From NCBI RefSeq assembly GCF_000382405.1, contig NZ_KB908258.1, positions 1-64,000 of the forward strand: a DNA stretch of 64,000 nucleotides. Reading direction: 5' to 3'. The translations under genes were made by a program, and so were the position numbers. Numbering within the stretch: the stretch's first letter is position 1; each line of letters begins with the position of its first letter. Under the pieces are notes generated by a model that saw nothing but the letters and a program-made list of their open reading frames with translations, was not told the origin of the DNA and made no database searches. The DNA comes from Mycobacterium sp. 141. GTDB lineage: Bacteria; Actinomycetota; Actinomycetes; Mycobacteriales; Mycobacteriaceae. This document shows positions 8,838 to 21,263 of this stretch, in pieces.

Positions 8838-9280
8838 CGCAGATAGTGCTCCAGATACGCCCGTTGCTCGACTGAAAGCCGTTGCAGCCGTTGCTCTTCA
8901 ATGTGAACGGCAGCCAATTGCGTCTCGGCGATCACCGACGGCCTGCAGTCGGGATCGGCGTTGACCGGCCGTACCTCATAGCCGATGGTGAAATCCACCG
9001 CACGCACGCGCTTGGACCACATCGTTACCTGCAGCGGTGAATCCACCAACCGCAACTGTCCCTTGTAAACGATGTTCACCTCGGCGATCAGCAAACCGAT
9101 CGTGGTGATCTGGGCACCGAACGGCTCGCGTAGGAACGGGATTCGGGCCTCTTCGAGGATCGTCACCATGGTGGCGTGATTGATGTGCTGGTACATGTCG
9201 ATGTCCGACCAGCGCACGTGCACCGGCGTCGTGAACCCTGCGCTGTCGTCTCCTTGCGCAGGCGCTCGTCGGTGCCTCAC
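8834..9280 (-). CDS. Acyl-CoA thioesterase, hotdog fold (Rv2475c type)
   Basis: This 148-residue 4HBT/FcoT-like hotdog protein contains [20 protein letters not shown]. The Asp and the following N/H residues are the usual active-site signature of YbgC-like thioesterases. Such enzymes hydrolyse acyl-CoA esters; the chain length is unknown. The GTG start overlaps the gdh stop (GTGA) and the stop overlaps the next ATG (ATGA), so the three genes gdh, thioesterase and Rv2474c-like gene form a tightly coupled unit. Confidence 0.85.
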   Translation of the reverse strand: MRHRRAPAQGDDSAGFTTPVHVRWSDIDMYQHINHATMVTILEEARIPFLREPFGAQITTIGLLIAEVNIVYKGQLRLVDSPLQVTMWSKRVRAVDFTIGYEVRPVNADPDCRPSVIAETQLAAVHIEEQRLQRLSVEQRAYLEHYLR

Positions 9281-12200
9281 CCGGCTGCCCCCGTCCCACT
9301 CGTTCGCGTCATGCTACGGATTTGACGTGCCGCCACCGATAGCGTCGCCAGGTCCTGCAGTTCACCCTGATAGATCTCGGCCAGCGTCCGACGGGCGCGG
9401 GTAACTCGGGAGCTGTTGGTCAACTCCCATTCGGCGATCTTCTGCTCACCATTCTCATGCGGCTCGCCGACCGCCATGACATCGAAGCACAAAGCCCGCA
9501 GTGATCCGTAGATGTCATCGCGAATGGCCAACCGCGCCAACGAATGCCACCGGTCATCACGCCCGAGCATCGACACCGCCGTGAGCAGTCCGTCGACTCC
9601 CAGGTGGGCTATCAACGCGAAGTAGGTGTCGGCGACCTCGACCGGATCCCGCTCTACGATGTCAGCGATGTCGATCACATCGAGCAAGCCGTACTGATAC
9701 AGACCGGTAGCCACCGTGTACGCCAACTCCGCCGAGACACCGTTCGACACGTACTCGCCCGCCTCCTGGCTGACGATTGCTTTGTCGGCGCCCCGCAGCC
9801 ACTCGCCCATCCGCGGGGTCAGCTTCGCGACCTTGTCAGCGAACCGGTTGATCTCGGCGCCCACGGCCAGCGGCTGCGGCCGGTAGTTGAGCAGCCATCT
9901 GCCCGCCCGGTCGACCAGTCGGCGCAGATCCAGCGTCATCCGATCGGTGATCGCAACTGACACGCCCTGCTCACCTGCCACACGAATCTGCCGCCACACG
10001 TCGCCGATCCGGAAGATCGCGCTGGTGGCCACATAGCTGCGGGCAGCGTCCACCGGACCGACGCCCAGGTCCTCGGTGATGCGGTAGGCATAGCTGATGC
10101 CGCTGGTGTCGACAAGATCGTTGACCAGCATGGTGGTGATGATCTCCCGGCGCAGCTGGTGCGACCGGATCTCGGTATGGAACTCGTCGCGCAACCTGGC
10201 CGGGAAGTAGTACGGCAGGCGGGAGGCGAACACCTCCTGATCGGGCAGATCGCTGGCGAGCACATCCTCTTTGAGGGCCAGCTTCACATGGGCCATCAGC
10301 GTGGCCAATTCCGGTGAGGTGAGGCCGAGTCCAGCTTCGGTGCGGCGCCGGATCTCCTTCTCCGACGGCAGCGCCTCCAACTCGCGATTGAGTCCGCGGT
10401 CGGTGACGAAGTCCTTGATCATGCGGGCGTGCACCGACAGCATGCTCGCGGCGTTGGCGCGGCTGGTGCCCATCAGATCGTTCTGGTCGCGGTTGTCGGT
10501 GAGCACCAACTCGCCGACCTCGTCGGTCATCGACAACAGCAGATCCGTGCGTTGACTGGGCTCGATTCTGCCCGCGGTGACCAACGAGTCGATGAGGATC
10601 TTGATGTTGACTTCGTGGTCGGAGCAGTCGACACCGGCGGAGTTGTCCAGCGCATCGGTGTTGATCCGGCCGCCGGCCAGATCGAACTCGATGCGGCCCA
10701 ACGACGTCACCCCGAGGTTGCCACCCTCCCCGATCACCTTGGCCCGCACCTGGTTTCCGCAGACCCTGATCTGATCGTTGGCCCGGTCACCGACATCGGC
10801 GTCGGCCTCACTCTCGGCCTTGACGTAGGTGCCGATACCACCATTCCAGAGCAGATCCACCGGGGCCTTGAGGATGGCCTTCATCAGCGCCGGCGGGGTC
10901 AGTTCATCGACATCGCCCTCGATGCCCAGCGCGGTACGGACCTCGGCGCTGATCGGGATCGATTTCTGCTCACGGCTGTAGACGCCGCCGCCCTCGCTGA
11001 TGAGCGACTTGTTGTAGTCCTCCCAGCTCGACCGCGGCAGCTCGAACATCCGGCTGCGCTCCACCCACGACGCCGCGGCATCCGGATTGGGATCGAGGAA
11101 GATGTGCCGGTGGTCGAATGCGGCGATCAACCGAATGTGTTTGGAGAGCAGCATTCCGTTGCCGAACACGTCGCCGCTCATGTCGCCGATACCGACGACG
11201 GTGAAGTCCTGGGTCTGGGTGTCGACTCCCATCTCCCGGAAGTGGCGTTTGACCGATTCCCAGGCTCCCTTGGCGGTGATGCCCATTTCCTTGTGGTCAT
11301 AGCCGATGGATCCGCCCGATGCGAACGCGTCGCCGAGCCAGAATCCGTAGGACTTGGCGACCTCGTTGGCGATGTCGGAGAACGTCGCAGTGCCCTTGTC
11401 GGCCGCCACCACCAGGTAGGCATCCTCACCGTCGCGGCGCACCACGTCCGGCGGGGTCACGACGGCCCCGGTTGCCTTATCTACATTGTCGGTGACGTCG
11501 AGCAGACCAGAGATGAAGAGCTGGTAGCAGGCAATGCCTTCGGCGCGGGTCGCGTCGCGGTCGACTGCGGCGTCGCCGGTGGGTTCCGGCGGATGTTTGA
11601 CGACGAACCCACCTTTGGCGCCAACCGGGACGATGACGGCGTTCTTGACTGCCTGCGCCTTGACCAAGCCGAGGATCTCGGTCCGGAAGTCCTCCCGGCG
11701 ATCCGACCAGCGCAGCCCCCCGCGGGCGACGAACCCGAACCGCAGATGCACGCCCTCAACCCGTGGCGAGTACACGAAGATCTCGAACTTCGGCCGAGGC
11801 AACGGTAATTCGTCGATCATCCCAGGGTTCAACTTCATCGCCAGCACACCACGCTGACGTGCCGAATCCGACTCTCGCACAAAGTAATTAGTTCGCAGGG
11901 TGGCCTGGATCAGGCCCGCGAACGCCCGCAGCACCCGGTCGGTATCGAGGCTGACCAGAGCATCGATATCCTCTGCCACCGCCGCGGCCGCGCTTTGCGC
12001 GTCGCGCGCGGGCACCGTGTCGACAGCCGGGTCGAACAGCGCTTCAAACAGCTCGACCAGCGAGCGCGCCGTGTGCGGATTGTCGTTGAGCACCGACTCG
12101 ATGTGGTTCTGGCTGTACGGGAATCCGGCCTGGCGCAGGTATTTCGCGTACGCCCGCAGGATCACCACCTGCTGCCAGGTCAGCCCGGCGCGCAGCACCA

Positions 12201-14121
12201 GCTCGTTGAATCGGTCGATCTCGGCTTGCCCCTGCCAGATCGCGGTCACGGCATCGGCGAACCGCTGCGCAGTGGCAGCCTGAGCGGCGGCATCGTGCGC
12301 ATCGGGCATATTGCGCTGTCGCGAGACCTTGAACTGGTAGATCCAGACCGGCAGACCGTCCGGTCGGGTGACGGTGTATGGCCGTTCCTCAAGCACCACG
12401 ACGCCCATCGACTGCAGCATCGGCAGCAACTCGCTCAGCGATGCCGAATGCCCACCGAGATACCAGGTGAGCTGCGCAACGCGGCCGGCGCCCTCGGTGA
12501 ACACCAGCTTAACCGAATTGTCTTGCAGCTGTTCGATGATCGCGATGTCACCGGTGGCATCGGCCGGTGCGAACGCCTGCCTGTAATCCTCCGGGAAGGC
12601 GGTGGCGTAGTGCTCGACAGCGGCCGGGTTGAGGCCCTTGGCCGCGCCGATCAGCCGGTCGCCCCAGCTGCGGGTGGCCTCGGTCAGCAGATCCTGGATC
12701 CGGGATTCGTTCTCCAACGAGGTGTCCACGGTGTGCGCACGGGTACCGCCGGGCAGCCGCACGGTGAAATGCACTACAGCCCAAGGAGATTCACTGATCC
12801 GGGCGGAGTAGTCGATGCCCACCCCGCCGAGTTCGCGAACCAGGATGTTCTGCATCTCCAGGCGCACCGCGGTGGTGTAACGATCACGCGGCAGATACAC
12901 CAGGCACGACACGAAATGCGCGAGCTGATCGGCACGCAGGAACAGCAGGGTCCGCCGTCGCGAGCCCAGATCCACCACCGCCATGGCCATTTCGAGCAGC
13001 TCTTTGGAACTGAGCGCGAACAGCTCCGGCCGCGGAATGGTCTGGATGATGTCCCGGAGCAGCTGCCCGGGGTGGCTCGGGTCGCGCTGCGCCATCGCCA
13101 GCGCTTCCTCCGCGCGTCGCGCGATCAGCGGGATCTCCAGCACATTGGCGTTCATCGCCGCGATGGTGAACAGACCGACGAAGCGGTGCTCGATCGCACC
13201 GGAGGGGCCGCCGTTTTCGCGGACCGCGACGAGATATGGGTAGGCACCGTAGCGCAGATAGCTCGGGATCGTCGCCTGGGCCAGCACCAGCAGATCGTCG
13301 GGACTGGTCAGCGGCGGCAGCACATCGAGGCGCAACCGCAGCATTCCGAGCCGGCTCGACGGATCGACCACGGCCTGTCCGTCGCCCACCGCGCACTGCT
13401 GGTAACCCAGTAGCACGAAGTGCCCGTCGGCCAGCCAGCGCAGCAGTGCCGCCACGTCCTTGCGGTCGGCGCTGGGAAAATGCCCTTCGACGTCGGTGGC
13501 CAGATCGTTGGCCAGTCCGTGCAGGGCTGCGGCCATCGCCCCGGTGTCCAATCCGATCTGGCGCGCGTCGGCAAGGATGCCGGGTATCAGCCGAGTCGCC
13601 TCGGTGAGGGCGCCGCCGTCGGCCGCACCGGTCACTGGGACGAGAATCCAGCACTCGTCGATGCCTTCTCCCGGCGCCGCGTCAGCCACCGGCCGGATAT
13701 CCAGCAGCTTCCCTTCGACGTCGCGGCGGACCCGGAACACCGGGTTCATCATGGCGCTGTAGGCGATGCCGAGCCGGTGCAGCAGCACCGTCACCGAATC
13801 GACCAGCATCGGGGCCTGATCGGTGACGATCTGCAGTGCGGGTCCGGTCTCGGCGTCACCGGGGTACACCGCGACATTGGTCTCGCCGGCGGTGCGCCGA
13901 GCGCCCAACCGGTAGTGGGCCGCCACAGCGCCATCCGAGACGGGCTGTTCGGGCGCGGCCACAGCGATCGGACCGGTCGTGATCGCGCCCGGCGCGTCGA
14001 CCTGCGGTCCCCGATAGGTGGACAGGAACACAGCGGCAAGCCGTTGGGTCATGTCGGGCGTTGGCTCCAGACCTCCTGAGACACCGCTTTCGTGTTGCCC
14101 CTGAGATTGTGGTGCCGTCAT
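9277..14121 (-). CDS. gdh: NAD-specific glutamate dehydrogenase, large 180-kDa type
   Basis: The protein of about 1614 residues belongs to the L180 class of NAD-dependent glutamate dehydrogenases. These oxidise glutamate to 2-oxoglutarate and ammonia and link nitrogen and carbon metabolism. The sequence follows M. tuberculosis Rv2476c closely over its whole length. The catalytic core includes [29 protein letters not shown] and [13 protein letters not shown], followed by the nucleotide-binding region. The long N-terminal part carries regulatory ACT-like domains. I chose the ATG at 14121 (MTAPQSQ) because AGGAG lies 8 bp upstream; an upstream in-frame start would add ten residues. In M. smegmatis this class is controlled by GarA. 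Confidence 0.95.
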   Translation of the reverse strand: MTAPQSQGQHESGVSGGLEPTPDMTQRLAAVFLSTYRGPQVDAPGAITTGPIAVAAPEQPVSDGAVAAHYRLGARRTAGETNVAVYPGDAETGPALQIVTDQAPMLVDSVTVLLHRLGIAYSAMMNPVFRVRRDVEGKLLDIRPVADAAPGEGIDECWILVPVTGAADGGALTEATRLIPGILADARQIGLDTGAMAAALHGLANDLATDVEGHFPSADRKDVAALLRWLADGHFVLLGYQQCAVGDGQAVVDPSSRLGMLRLRLDVLPPLTSPDDLLVLAQATIPSYLRYGAYPYLVAVRENGGPSGAIEHRFVGLFTIAAMNANVLEIPLIARRAEEALAMAQRDPSHPGQLLRDIIQTIPRPELFALSSKELLEMAMAVVDLGSRRRTLLFLRADQLAHFVSCLVYLPRDRYTTAVRLEMQNILVRELGGVGIDYSARISESPWAVVHFTVRLPGGTRAHTVDTSLENESRIQDLLTEATRSWGDRLIGAAKGLNPAAVEHYATAFPEDYRQAFAPADATGDIAIIEQLQDNSVKLVFTEGAGRVAQLTWYLGGHSASLSELLPMLQSMGVVVLEERPYTVTRPDGLPVWIYQFKVSRQRNMPDAHDAAAQAATAQRFADAVTAIWQGQAEIDRFNELVLRAGLTWQQVVILRAYAKYLRQAGFPYSQNHIESVLNDNPHTARSLVELFEALFDPAVDTVPARDAQSAAAAVAEDIDALVSLDTDRVLRAFAGLIQATLRTNYFVRESDSARQRGVLAMKLNPGMIDELPLPRPKFEIFVYSPRVEGVHLRFGFVARGGLRWSDRREDFRTEILGLVKAQAVKNAVIVPVGAKGGFVVKHPPEPTGDAAVDRDATRAEGIACYQLFISGLLDVTDNVDKATGAVVTPPDVVRRDGEDAYLVVAADKGTATFSDIANEVAKSYGFWLGDAFASGGSIGYDHKEMGITAKGAWESVKRHFREMGVDTQTQDFTVVGIGDMSGDVFGNGMLLSKHIRLIAAFDHRHIFLDPNPDAAASWVERSRMFELPRSSWEDYNKSLISEGGGVYSREQKSIPISAEVRTALGIEGDVDELTPPALMKAILKAPVDLLWNGGIGTYVKAESEADADVGDRANDQIRVCGNQVRAKVIGEGGNLGVTSLGRIEFDLAGGRINTDALDNSAGVDCSDHEVNIKILIDSLVTAGRIEPSQRTDLLLSMTDEVGELVLTDNRDQNDLMGTSRANAASMLSVHARMIKDFVTDRGLNRELEALPSEKEIRRRTEAGLGLTSPELATLMAHVKLALKEDVLASDLPDQEVFASRLPYYFPARLRDEFHTEIRSHQLRREIITTMLVNDLVDTSGISYAYRITEDLGVGPVDAARSYVATSAIFRIGDVWRQIRVAGEQGVSVAITDRMTLDLRRLVDRAGRWLLNYRPQPLAVGAEINRFADKVAKLTPRMGEWLRGADKAIVSQEAGEYVSNGVSAELAYTVATGLYQYGLLDVIDIADIVERDPVEVADTYFALIAHLGVDGLLTAVSMLGRDDRWHSLARLAIRDDIYGSLRALCFDVMAVGEPHENGEQKIAEWELTNSSRVTRARRTLAEIYQGELQDLATLSVAARQIRSMTRTSGTGAAG

Positions 14122-14230
14122 ACCGAACACTCCTGACTCACGCCCACGCACCGGCGCTGGTGCGTAGGAGCGACCTTAGTCGTAGCCCGACTCGTTGGGC
14201 CTGATGCCCGCCAAGTCTTGCGCGTAGCGG

Positions 14231-15904
<1,674 letters not shown>

Positions 15905-15939
15905 GCCGTGATGTGCCTTTCTGAAGCTGTCCAGTCTTT

Positions 15940-16030
15940 CTGACGAGCGCTTGCGCGAGGAGCACAAGCACCTGACGAGCGCTTGCGCGAGGAGCACAAG
16001 CACCTGACGAGGCCCGCGCGGGGGAAGCAC
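15940..16030. repeat. 32-bp tandem repeat upstream of ettA
   Basis: Two identical 32-bp units (15940-15971 and 15972-16003) are followed by a degenerate third copy to about 16030. Each unit contains the core GAGCGCTTGCGCGAGGAG followed by CACAAGCAC. The repeats fill most of the gap between ssb and ettA, within the probable leader of ettA. Related cores occur between prpD and prpB and inside plsB2. Confidence 0.9.
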
Positions 16031-16074
16031 AAGTCCTGTCACTCGCGGCCCATCCTAGGCGTGACCGAGTGACG

Positions 16075-16569
16075 TCAAGCCGACAGTGGCAGCACCCCGG
16101 GATCCAGCACCGCTACCCCTTGCTCATCGCCTTCGTCGTCGGCGGTGTCGGAACGCTCGTCGTCCAACGCCGCCGACTGGTCCGTGTTGGGTGCGGTACC
16201 GGCACCGCCCGGCTTGGGCAGCAACTCGACCTTGGCGATGCACCGTGACAGGTCGGGCCCGACGGCGGTCGCCCGGACCTCGACCGATGACCGCCGCACA
16301 CCGTCTTTATCCTCGTACTCGCTGGTATAGAGATGCCCGACGACAACCACGGCGTCACCCCGGCCGAGCGAGGCGCTGACGCCGCGAGCCAGGTTTCCCC
16401 AGCAGTTGACCGTCACGTACAACGAGTTTCCGGGCTCCCAGGTTCCACTGGCGCTCCGCCGGCGGGAGTTGCTCGCGACCCGGAACTTGAACAGCTCCTG
16501 GTCTCCGAACCGGAGCCGGACCGGATGGGTGACGATGTTGCCGACCACGGTGAACGGTGTCTCGAACAT
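16075..16569 (-). CDS. ssb: Second single-stranded DNA-binding protein (SsbB type)
   Basis: The 164-residue protein has an N-terminal OB fold: FTVVGNIVTHPVRLRFGDQELFKFRVASNSRRR, then SLYVTVNCWGNLA and GDAVVVVGHLYTSEYEDKDG. An acidic tail follows. Its position next to ettA is that of Rv2478c, the paralogue of the main replication SSB. The tail ends GVLPLSA and lacks the usual DDDIPF-type tip, so binding of SSB partner proteins may be reduced. ATG 16569 is chosen because GAAAGGG lies upstream and MFETPFTVVGN is the family start. Confidence 0.88.
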   Translation of the reverse strand: MFETPFTVVGNIVTHPVRLRFGDQELFKFRVASNSRRRSASGTWEPGNSLYVTVNCWGNLARGVSASLGRGDAVVVVGHLYTSEYEDKDGVRRSSVEVRATAVGPDLSRCIAKVELLPKPGGAGTAPNTDQSAALDDERSDTADDEGDEQGVAVLDPGVLPLSA

Positions 16570-16720
16570 GGCTGATTCCCTTTCGCTGGTGATGTGGGCG
16601 CCGGGCCGGAAAGCCGCGATGCCTGACACCGCCATTGACCGCCGCGGCACCGACAACGACGGCCCACGGCAGCGGATGGATGGGAAGGCTGTGGATGAAA
16701 TCCAGGTTGGGGATGAGTTC

Positions 16721-18742
16721 TCAGGCCGACGGCTTGTCGCGGCGGGCCATCTCGGCGAGCATCGCGTTGTACGCAGCCAGCTCGGCATTGTCGTCGCGAT
16801 CGGCGGCGCGGTCGAGGCGTTTGGCGGTGCGCTGATCGCTGCGCCGCCACTGGATCAACAGCGCGAGCATCACGATGACGAGCGGGACTTCCCCTGCCGC
16901 CCAAGCGATTCCACCACCAAGGTGCTGATCGCCGAGCAGATCGGTATGCCAGGGCAGCTGCAACGACCGGTAGAAGGCCCCACCCAGCACGGTCTGCATG
17001 CCCATCATCACCACACCGAAGAACGCGTGCAGTGGCAGCGACGCGAACACCATCCCGACCTTGGCCAGATGCGGGATCGGCCGCGGGGTCGGATCTACGC
17101 CGATCACCACCCAGTAGAACAGGTAGCCCGACAACAGGAAGTGGACGTTCATCAGCAGGTGCGCGGCGTGATTGCTCACGGCCGCGTCGAAGATGCCACC
17201 GAAGTAGAGGCCGTAGAACCCGGCCACGAACAACACGGTCGCCACCACCGGCTGGGTGAGGAACTTCGACACCGGCGAATGCAGAGCGGCGAGCAACCAT
17301 TCGCGCGGACCCGGCGGAGTCCCGCGGCCCGCGGCGGGTAGCGCCCGCAACGCCAAGGTGACCGGTCCGCCAAGGACCAACAGGACCGGCACCAGCATCG
17401 ACAGCAGCATGTGGGCGATCATGTGCATGCTGAACATCGCAGGCATGTACCTGCCGAGACCCGAGGACGTGGTGAACAGCAGCACCGCGCAGCCGAGCAG
17501 CCACGCCACCGTCCGGCCCATCGGCCAGGCGTCGCCGCGGATGCGCAGCCGGCGCACGGCCAGCAGGTACACGACCGCCACGATGATCGCGGTGGTGCCG
17601 AAGATCAGATCGAAGCGCCAGTCGAACAACACGCGGGTGACCGTCGGCGGTCCGGCCAAGTTGTACCCGATGGCCACCTCGGTGGCGCTTGGCACCTTGG
17701 TGTCCAGCGGCGGCGGAGTGCGGCCCAGCCCCACGGCGATCCCAAAGGTCGCCCCGAACAGCGCAGCCTCACCAAGTGCCAGCCGAATCAGGGGGCGCCG
17801 TGCATCCGGGTTGGCCTGCAGCGCGGCCACCCCGCTGCGACGCTGCGCCCAGCCGAACACTCCGAGCAACCCGAGAGCCACCATCTTGGCGACGACCAGC
17901 CGGCCGTAGGGCGTGCGCACGAGATCGGCCGGTTCGATGCGCACCAGCGCGTTGATCACGCCGCTGAACGCCATTGCCACGTAACACCACAGCGCCAGCG
18001 CCGAGAACCGCCGGGCGGCCAGTGCGGTGTGCCCCCCGAGCTGCCCGCGCAGCGCGTGCACCAGCAATGCCAGCAGGCCGCCCGCCCACAGCGCAGCGGC
18101 CATGAGATGGATGAACAGACTGTTGGTGGCCAGATCGTGGGCGCCGCCCGCAGATGAGTGACCGGTCAGCGCCAGCGGCACCAGCGTCAGCATCGATCCG
18201 GCCAGCAGCGCCGGGGTCCAACCCCAACGCAGCACAGGCAGGCTCCCGACCGTCACCACGGCGGCGAGAACAGCCGTCCACCGCCATGCCCCGGCCGTAT
18301 CGATCAGGCTGGCCACCGACCACACGTCGGCAGGATTGAGGTGATCAAGCAGCGGTTGCCCGGACACGTCGGACACGGTCAACGGAACGAGCAACGCGGC
18401 GCACAACGTCCATACCGCCGAGGCCACCGACCCCAGCCGCAGGGCCCGGTAGCCGGACACATCGAGTACGCCGTTGGCCTGCGGCGGCACCAGGAACGCC
18501 GCGAACAGGAACGCGCCGACCGCGACCACCGCGGCGATCTCGCCGGCCGCCCGCACGAACGGCAGACCGTAGGTGGTGATTGGGCCGGGGTCGGGCAGAC
18601 CGGTGGCGGTGAGGGCGTCGACCAGCGCGAGCGCACCGATACCGGCGGCGACGATCCCCGCCAGCAGCCCGACACCGACGAGCACGGGCCACACAGCGCT
18701 GGTGCGCATGCCTGCGGCGGCCCGCACGTCGGATGAAGTCAT
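16721..18742 (-). CDS. CopD / CtaG (caa3 assembly) fusion membrane protein, Rv0102 type
   Basis: The integral membrane protein of about 673 residues has many predicted helices. The N-terminal half resembles the CopD copper-resistance domain. The C-terminal half resembles the Caa3_CtaG cytochrome oxidase assembly factor, with the His/Met-rich segment YMPAMFSMHMIAHMLLSM and the later NHAAHLLMNVHFLLSGYLFYW. Such fusions are thought to move copper to cytochrome oxidase. MTSSDVR at 18742 is taken as the start. In M. tuberculosis the similar gene (Rv0102) lies elsewhere, so it is either relocated or a paralogue. Confidence 0.8.
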   Translation of the reverse strand: MTSSDVRAAAGMRTSAVWPVLVGVGLLAGIVAAGIGALALVDALTATGLPDPGPITTYGLPFVRAAGEIAAVVAVGAFLFAAFLVPPQANGVLDVSGYRALRLGSVASAVWTLCAALLVPLTVSDVSGQPLLDHLNPADVWSVASLIDTAGAWRWTAVLAAVVTVGSLPVLRWGWTPALLAGSMLTLVPLALTGHSSAGGAHDLATNSLFIHLMAAALWAGGLLALLVHALRGQLGGHTALAARRFSALALWCYVAMAFSGVINALVRIEPADLVRTPYGRLVVAKMVALGLLGVFGWAQRRSGVAALQANPDARRPLIRLALGEAALFGATFGIAVGLGRTPPPLDTKVPSATEVAIGYNLAGPPTVTRVLFDWRFDLIFGTTAIIVAVVYLLAVRRLRIRGDAWPMGRTVAWLLGCAVLLFTTSSGLGRYMPAMFSMHMIAHMLLSMLVPVLLVLGGPVTLALRALPAAGRGTPPGPREWLLAALHSPVSKFLTQPVVATVLFVAGFYGLYFGGIFDAAVSNHAAHLLMNVHFLLSGYLFYWVVIGVDPTPRPIPHLAKVGMVFASLPLHAFFGVVMMGMQTVLGGAFYRSLQLPWHTDLLGDQHLGGGIAWAAGEVPLVIVMLALLIQWRRSDQRTAKRLDRAADRDDNAELAAYNAMLAEMARRDKPSA

Positions 18743-18782
18743 GTTTCCAGCGTATGGCGCGGCGCGGCGCACGCTTCGTGGA

Positions 18783-21263
18783 CTAGGGCGACTCGGTGCT
18801 CTGCCGATGTCGCAGCCGCTCCTCGACGAAGAAGCGGTCCCGCGCGATCTGTTCGACCTGGGTCATATCGGCCACGATGCCGCGGATCTCGCGCAGGAAA
18901 GCCTTACGGCGCGCCGCGAGGTCCGCAGCCGGCGTCAGCAGGTTCTGGTCGGCGGCGACTTGGCGTGCCGTGGCGAACAACAATGTCGACACTGCCTCGT
19001 TGCTCTGCACGCGCCCCTGGGCGACTTGCTGAGTGCCGAGCCCGAGCGCCCGCGTGGTCAGATCCTTGTCCGAAATCTCGGCGGGTGCGTCCCTCAGCAC
19101 GTCCGCGACGATCTGATCGGCCTCGAAGAACGGCCGCAGCATGGCACCCGCGATCAAGGGCCGCTTGGCCCGCAGCAGTTGGAAGATCTCCTCACCGCCG
19201 GCCGAGACGTGCGCTTCCCAGCCCGATTCTTCTTGTCCTCCTCGCGTGCGGGGCTCCTCTTGTCCTCCTCGCGTGCGGGGCTCCTCTTGTCCTCCTCGCG
19301 TGCGGGGCTCCTCTTGTCCTCCTCGCGTGCGGGGCTCCTCTTGTCCTCCTCGCGTGCGGGTGTGCCACGACATCTCCTCAGCGATGTTCTCGCGGAACGC
19401 CGCCGAATCGGCGAAGTAGAAGTCGAACTTGAGCAAGTCGCGCAGCCGCATGGCCTGATCCCAGAACGCCCGCAGCGGATCGTCGGCGGCATGCGCGGCA
19501 TGAGCCAGGGCGAGCTCGACGATCGACGTCTCCAGGAACGCATGGATCAGGGAGTTGCGGTAGAACGCCGCTTCCAGTTCGTCCTCGGGCGCGATCCGCC
19601 ACACCGGCTCCCCCCCCCCGTCGACGCGTGTCACCGGATGTCCGTTGGACAGCGCGTCCACCGCCGACCGCACCCCCTCCAGCGTCCGCAGCCGCAACGC
19701 GCTGTTGGTGATCGGGGTGTTCTTACGCTCCAGATAGTCCAATGAGTCCTGCAGGGTGTGGTGCAGCTGATCGAGCGTTAACGCGATGCCCTTGGTGGTG
19801 AGCAGCAGTGCCGAGACCAACCCGGTCGCGTTGACCGGCGTGACGCGCAGTATCCGCCAGGCCACCTCGAAGGCCATCTTCTGCATGGCCAGCCGCTTGG
19901 CGGCTTCGTCCGCCACCATCGGCCCGTGCGGCTCGCCGAGGTACTGGCGCATCGAAACCGCTTCGGGGAACCGCACATAGATCTTGCCGTAGTTGCGCTC
20001 GCCCTGAGCCTTGATGAAGTTGTACAGCCAGCTGAAGCTCTCGGGCCGCTTTTCCCCGCCACGGGCGTATGCCGCGTATTCGGCGGTCTCGTGGAGCTGG
20101 TCGAAACTGATCGACACGGGCTGCAGCAGGATGTCGTCGGCGCGGCCGTCCAAATAGGCGTCGGCGACGTACGCGAGGAGACCGAGCTTGGGCGGCAACA
20201 TCTTTCCGGTACGTGAGCGGGTGCCCTCGATGGCCCAGCTGAGGTTGAACCGCTTTTCGACGATATAGCCGACAAACTGACGAAGCACGTATTTGTAGAG
20301 CGGGTCGTCAAGTTTGCGGCGCAGGAAGATGACCCCTGAGTGGCGCATCAGCGGACCCATGATCCCGAAGGACAGGTTGATCCCGGCGAAGGTGTGCACC
20401 GGTGGCAGCCGGTTTTCCTGCATGGCCAACGGCACAATGCCGCCGTCGATGTAGGACCGATGGGAGAACAGCAACACGGCCGGATGGGTTTCCAGGTTGC
20501 GCCGCATCTTCTCGACCTGTTCGCGGTCGTAGTCGATGCGCGGATCGAATCCACGACTGAACAGCCGGCCCAGCGCTGGAATCAGGTCAACCGAAAACCG
20601 GCTCCACCCGGTGGACAGCTCGTCGAGCATCTCGCCGGCCTTTTCCACGGTGGCGCCGGGAATTTGCTCCAGCCCTTCCTGGAATCGCGCCGAGGCCAAT
20701 ATCTCCGGCTTGATCAGCCGCGGCGACTTGTACTCGGGCCCCAGCAGCCGCAGCTCCACCCGCTCGATCGCCAGCGCGGCCCGCCGCAACACGAAACGCG
20801 CGAATTCCCTTGGACTTTCGGCCGTCGTCTGCTCACTCCACTGCTGGCGCAGCTCGGAGACCTTGGCCGGCTCACCGGCCACCACCCGCGCGCGGGACGC
20901 GTCTTTGCGCAAGATTCGCCGCTGCAGGATCTCCGGTGGCCGGTAGGTGTCCCGACCGGAGATCAATCCGACCACCTTGAGCCGGGTGGGCAGTCCGGCC
21001 GGCACCCAGAACACCCGCACCGGCACCACGAGCCGGTCCTCGTCGGCCTCCAGCTCCTCGACCAGACTGGCCAGCACGCCGGGTGCGGGTTCGTCGGTGG
21101 CGGGGAGTTGCAACACGTCGATCTTGGAATCGGGATAGTCACGCCGATGTGTCCGCAGCCAGTCGTTGAGCAGTTCGAGTTCTGCCGGCGAGGACACCGA
21201 CGCCAGCACCAAGGCATCGTCGGTGGTGCTGAAGCTGGCGAAGTAGTCCACGGGGGCCGTCAC
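18783..21263 (-). CDS. plsB2: Glycerol-3-phosphate 1-O-acyltransferase with an in-frame tandem repeat
   Basis: The enzyme of about 826 residues acylates sn-glycerol-3-phosphate, the first step of phospholipid and triacylglycerol synthesis. The acyltransferase box HRSYID has His268 and Asp273, followed by [15 protein letters not shown]. The sequence follows M. tuberculosis PlsB2 closely. It carries an extra stretch of about 45 residues after EEMSWH: five copies of RTRGGQEEP, from a 27-bp DNA repeat at 19227-19361. The GTG start at 21263 overlaps the plsC stop (GTGA); a longer frame begins at 21401 but lies inside plsC. Confidence 0.93.
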   Translation of the reverse strand: MTAPVDYFASFSTTDDALVLASVSSPAELELLNDWLRTHRRDYPDSKIDVLQLPATDEPAPGVLASLVEELEADEDRLVVPVRVFWVPAGLPTRLKVVGLISGRDTYRPPEILQRRILRKDASRARVVAGEPAKVSELRQQWSEQTTAESPREFARFVLRRAALAIERVELRLLGPEYKSPRLIKPEILASARFQEGLEQIPGATVEKAGEMLDELSTGWSRFSVDLIPALGRLFSRGFDPRIDYDREQVEKMRRNLETHPAVLLFSHRSYIDGGIVPLAMQENRLPPVHTFAGINLSFGIMGPLMRHSGVIFLRRKLDDPLYKYVLRQFVGYIVEKRFNLSWAIEGTRSRTGKMLPPKLGLLAYVADAYLDGRADDILLQPVSISFDQLHETAEYAAYARGGEKRPESFSWLYNFIKAQGERNYGKIYVRFPEAVSMRQYLGEPHGPMVADEAAKRLAMQKMAFEVAWRILRVTPVNATGLVSALLLTTKGIALTLDQLHHTLQDSLDYLERKNTPITNSALRLRTLEGVRSAVDALSNGHPVTRVDGGGEPVWRIAPEDELEAAFYRNSLIHAFLETSIVELALAHAAHAADDPLRAFWDQAMRLRDLLKFDFYFADSAAFRENIAEEMSWHTRTRGGQEEPRTRGGQEEPRTRGGQEEPRTRGGQEEPRTRGGQEESGWEAHVSAGGEEIFQLLRAKRPLIAGAMLRPFFEADQIVADVLRDAPAEISDKDLTTRALGLGTQQVAQGRVQSNEAVSTLLFATARQVAADQNLLTPAADLAARRKAFLREIRGIVADMTQVEQIARDRFFVEERLRHRQSTESP
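19227..19361. repeat. 27-bp tandem repeat, five copies, inside plsB2
   Basis: Five 27-bp units are nearly identical; the copy at the low-coordinate end has a few changes. They encode RTRGGQEEP five times in frame. The period is a multiple of three, so copy-number change would not break the gene. The minus-strand core CGCGAGGAGGACAAG resembles the repeats upstream of ettA. Confidence 0.95.

Noticed and set aside
10429..11808. 459-residue plus-strand frame, and a similar one at 11995-13413
   Set aside because: Antisense shadows of gdh with His/Arg/Val-rich translation and no motifs.
15905..16042. N-terminal extension of EttA through the tandem repeats
   Set aside because: The family start MAEFIYTMRKV is downstream, and the extension is just repeat DNA read in frame.
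16570..16788. N-terminal extension of Ssb
   Set aside because: Unrelated to SSB; MFETPFTVVGN with an upstream ribosome site is the proper start.
19227..19361. Possible CRISPR array
   Set aside because: Units are contiguous with no spacers and lie in frame within plsB2.
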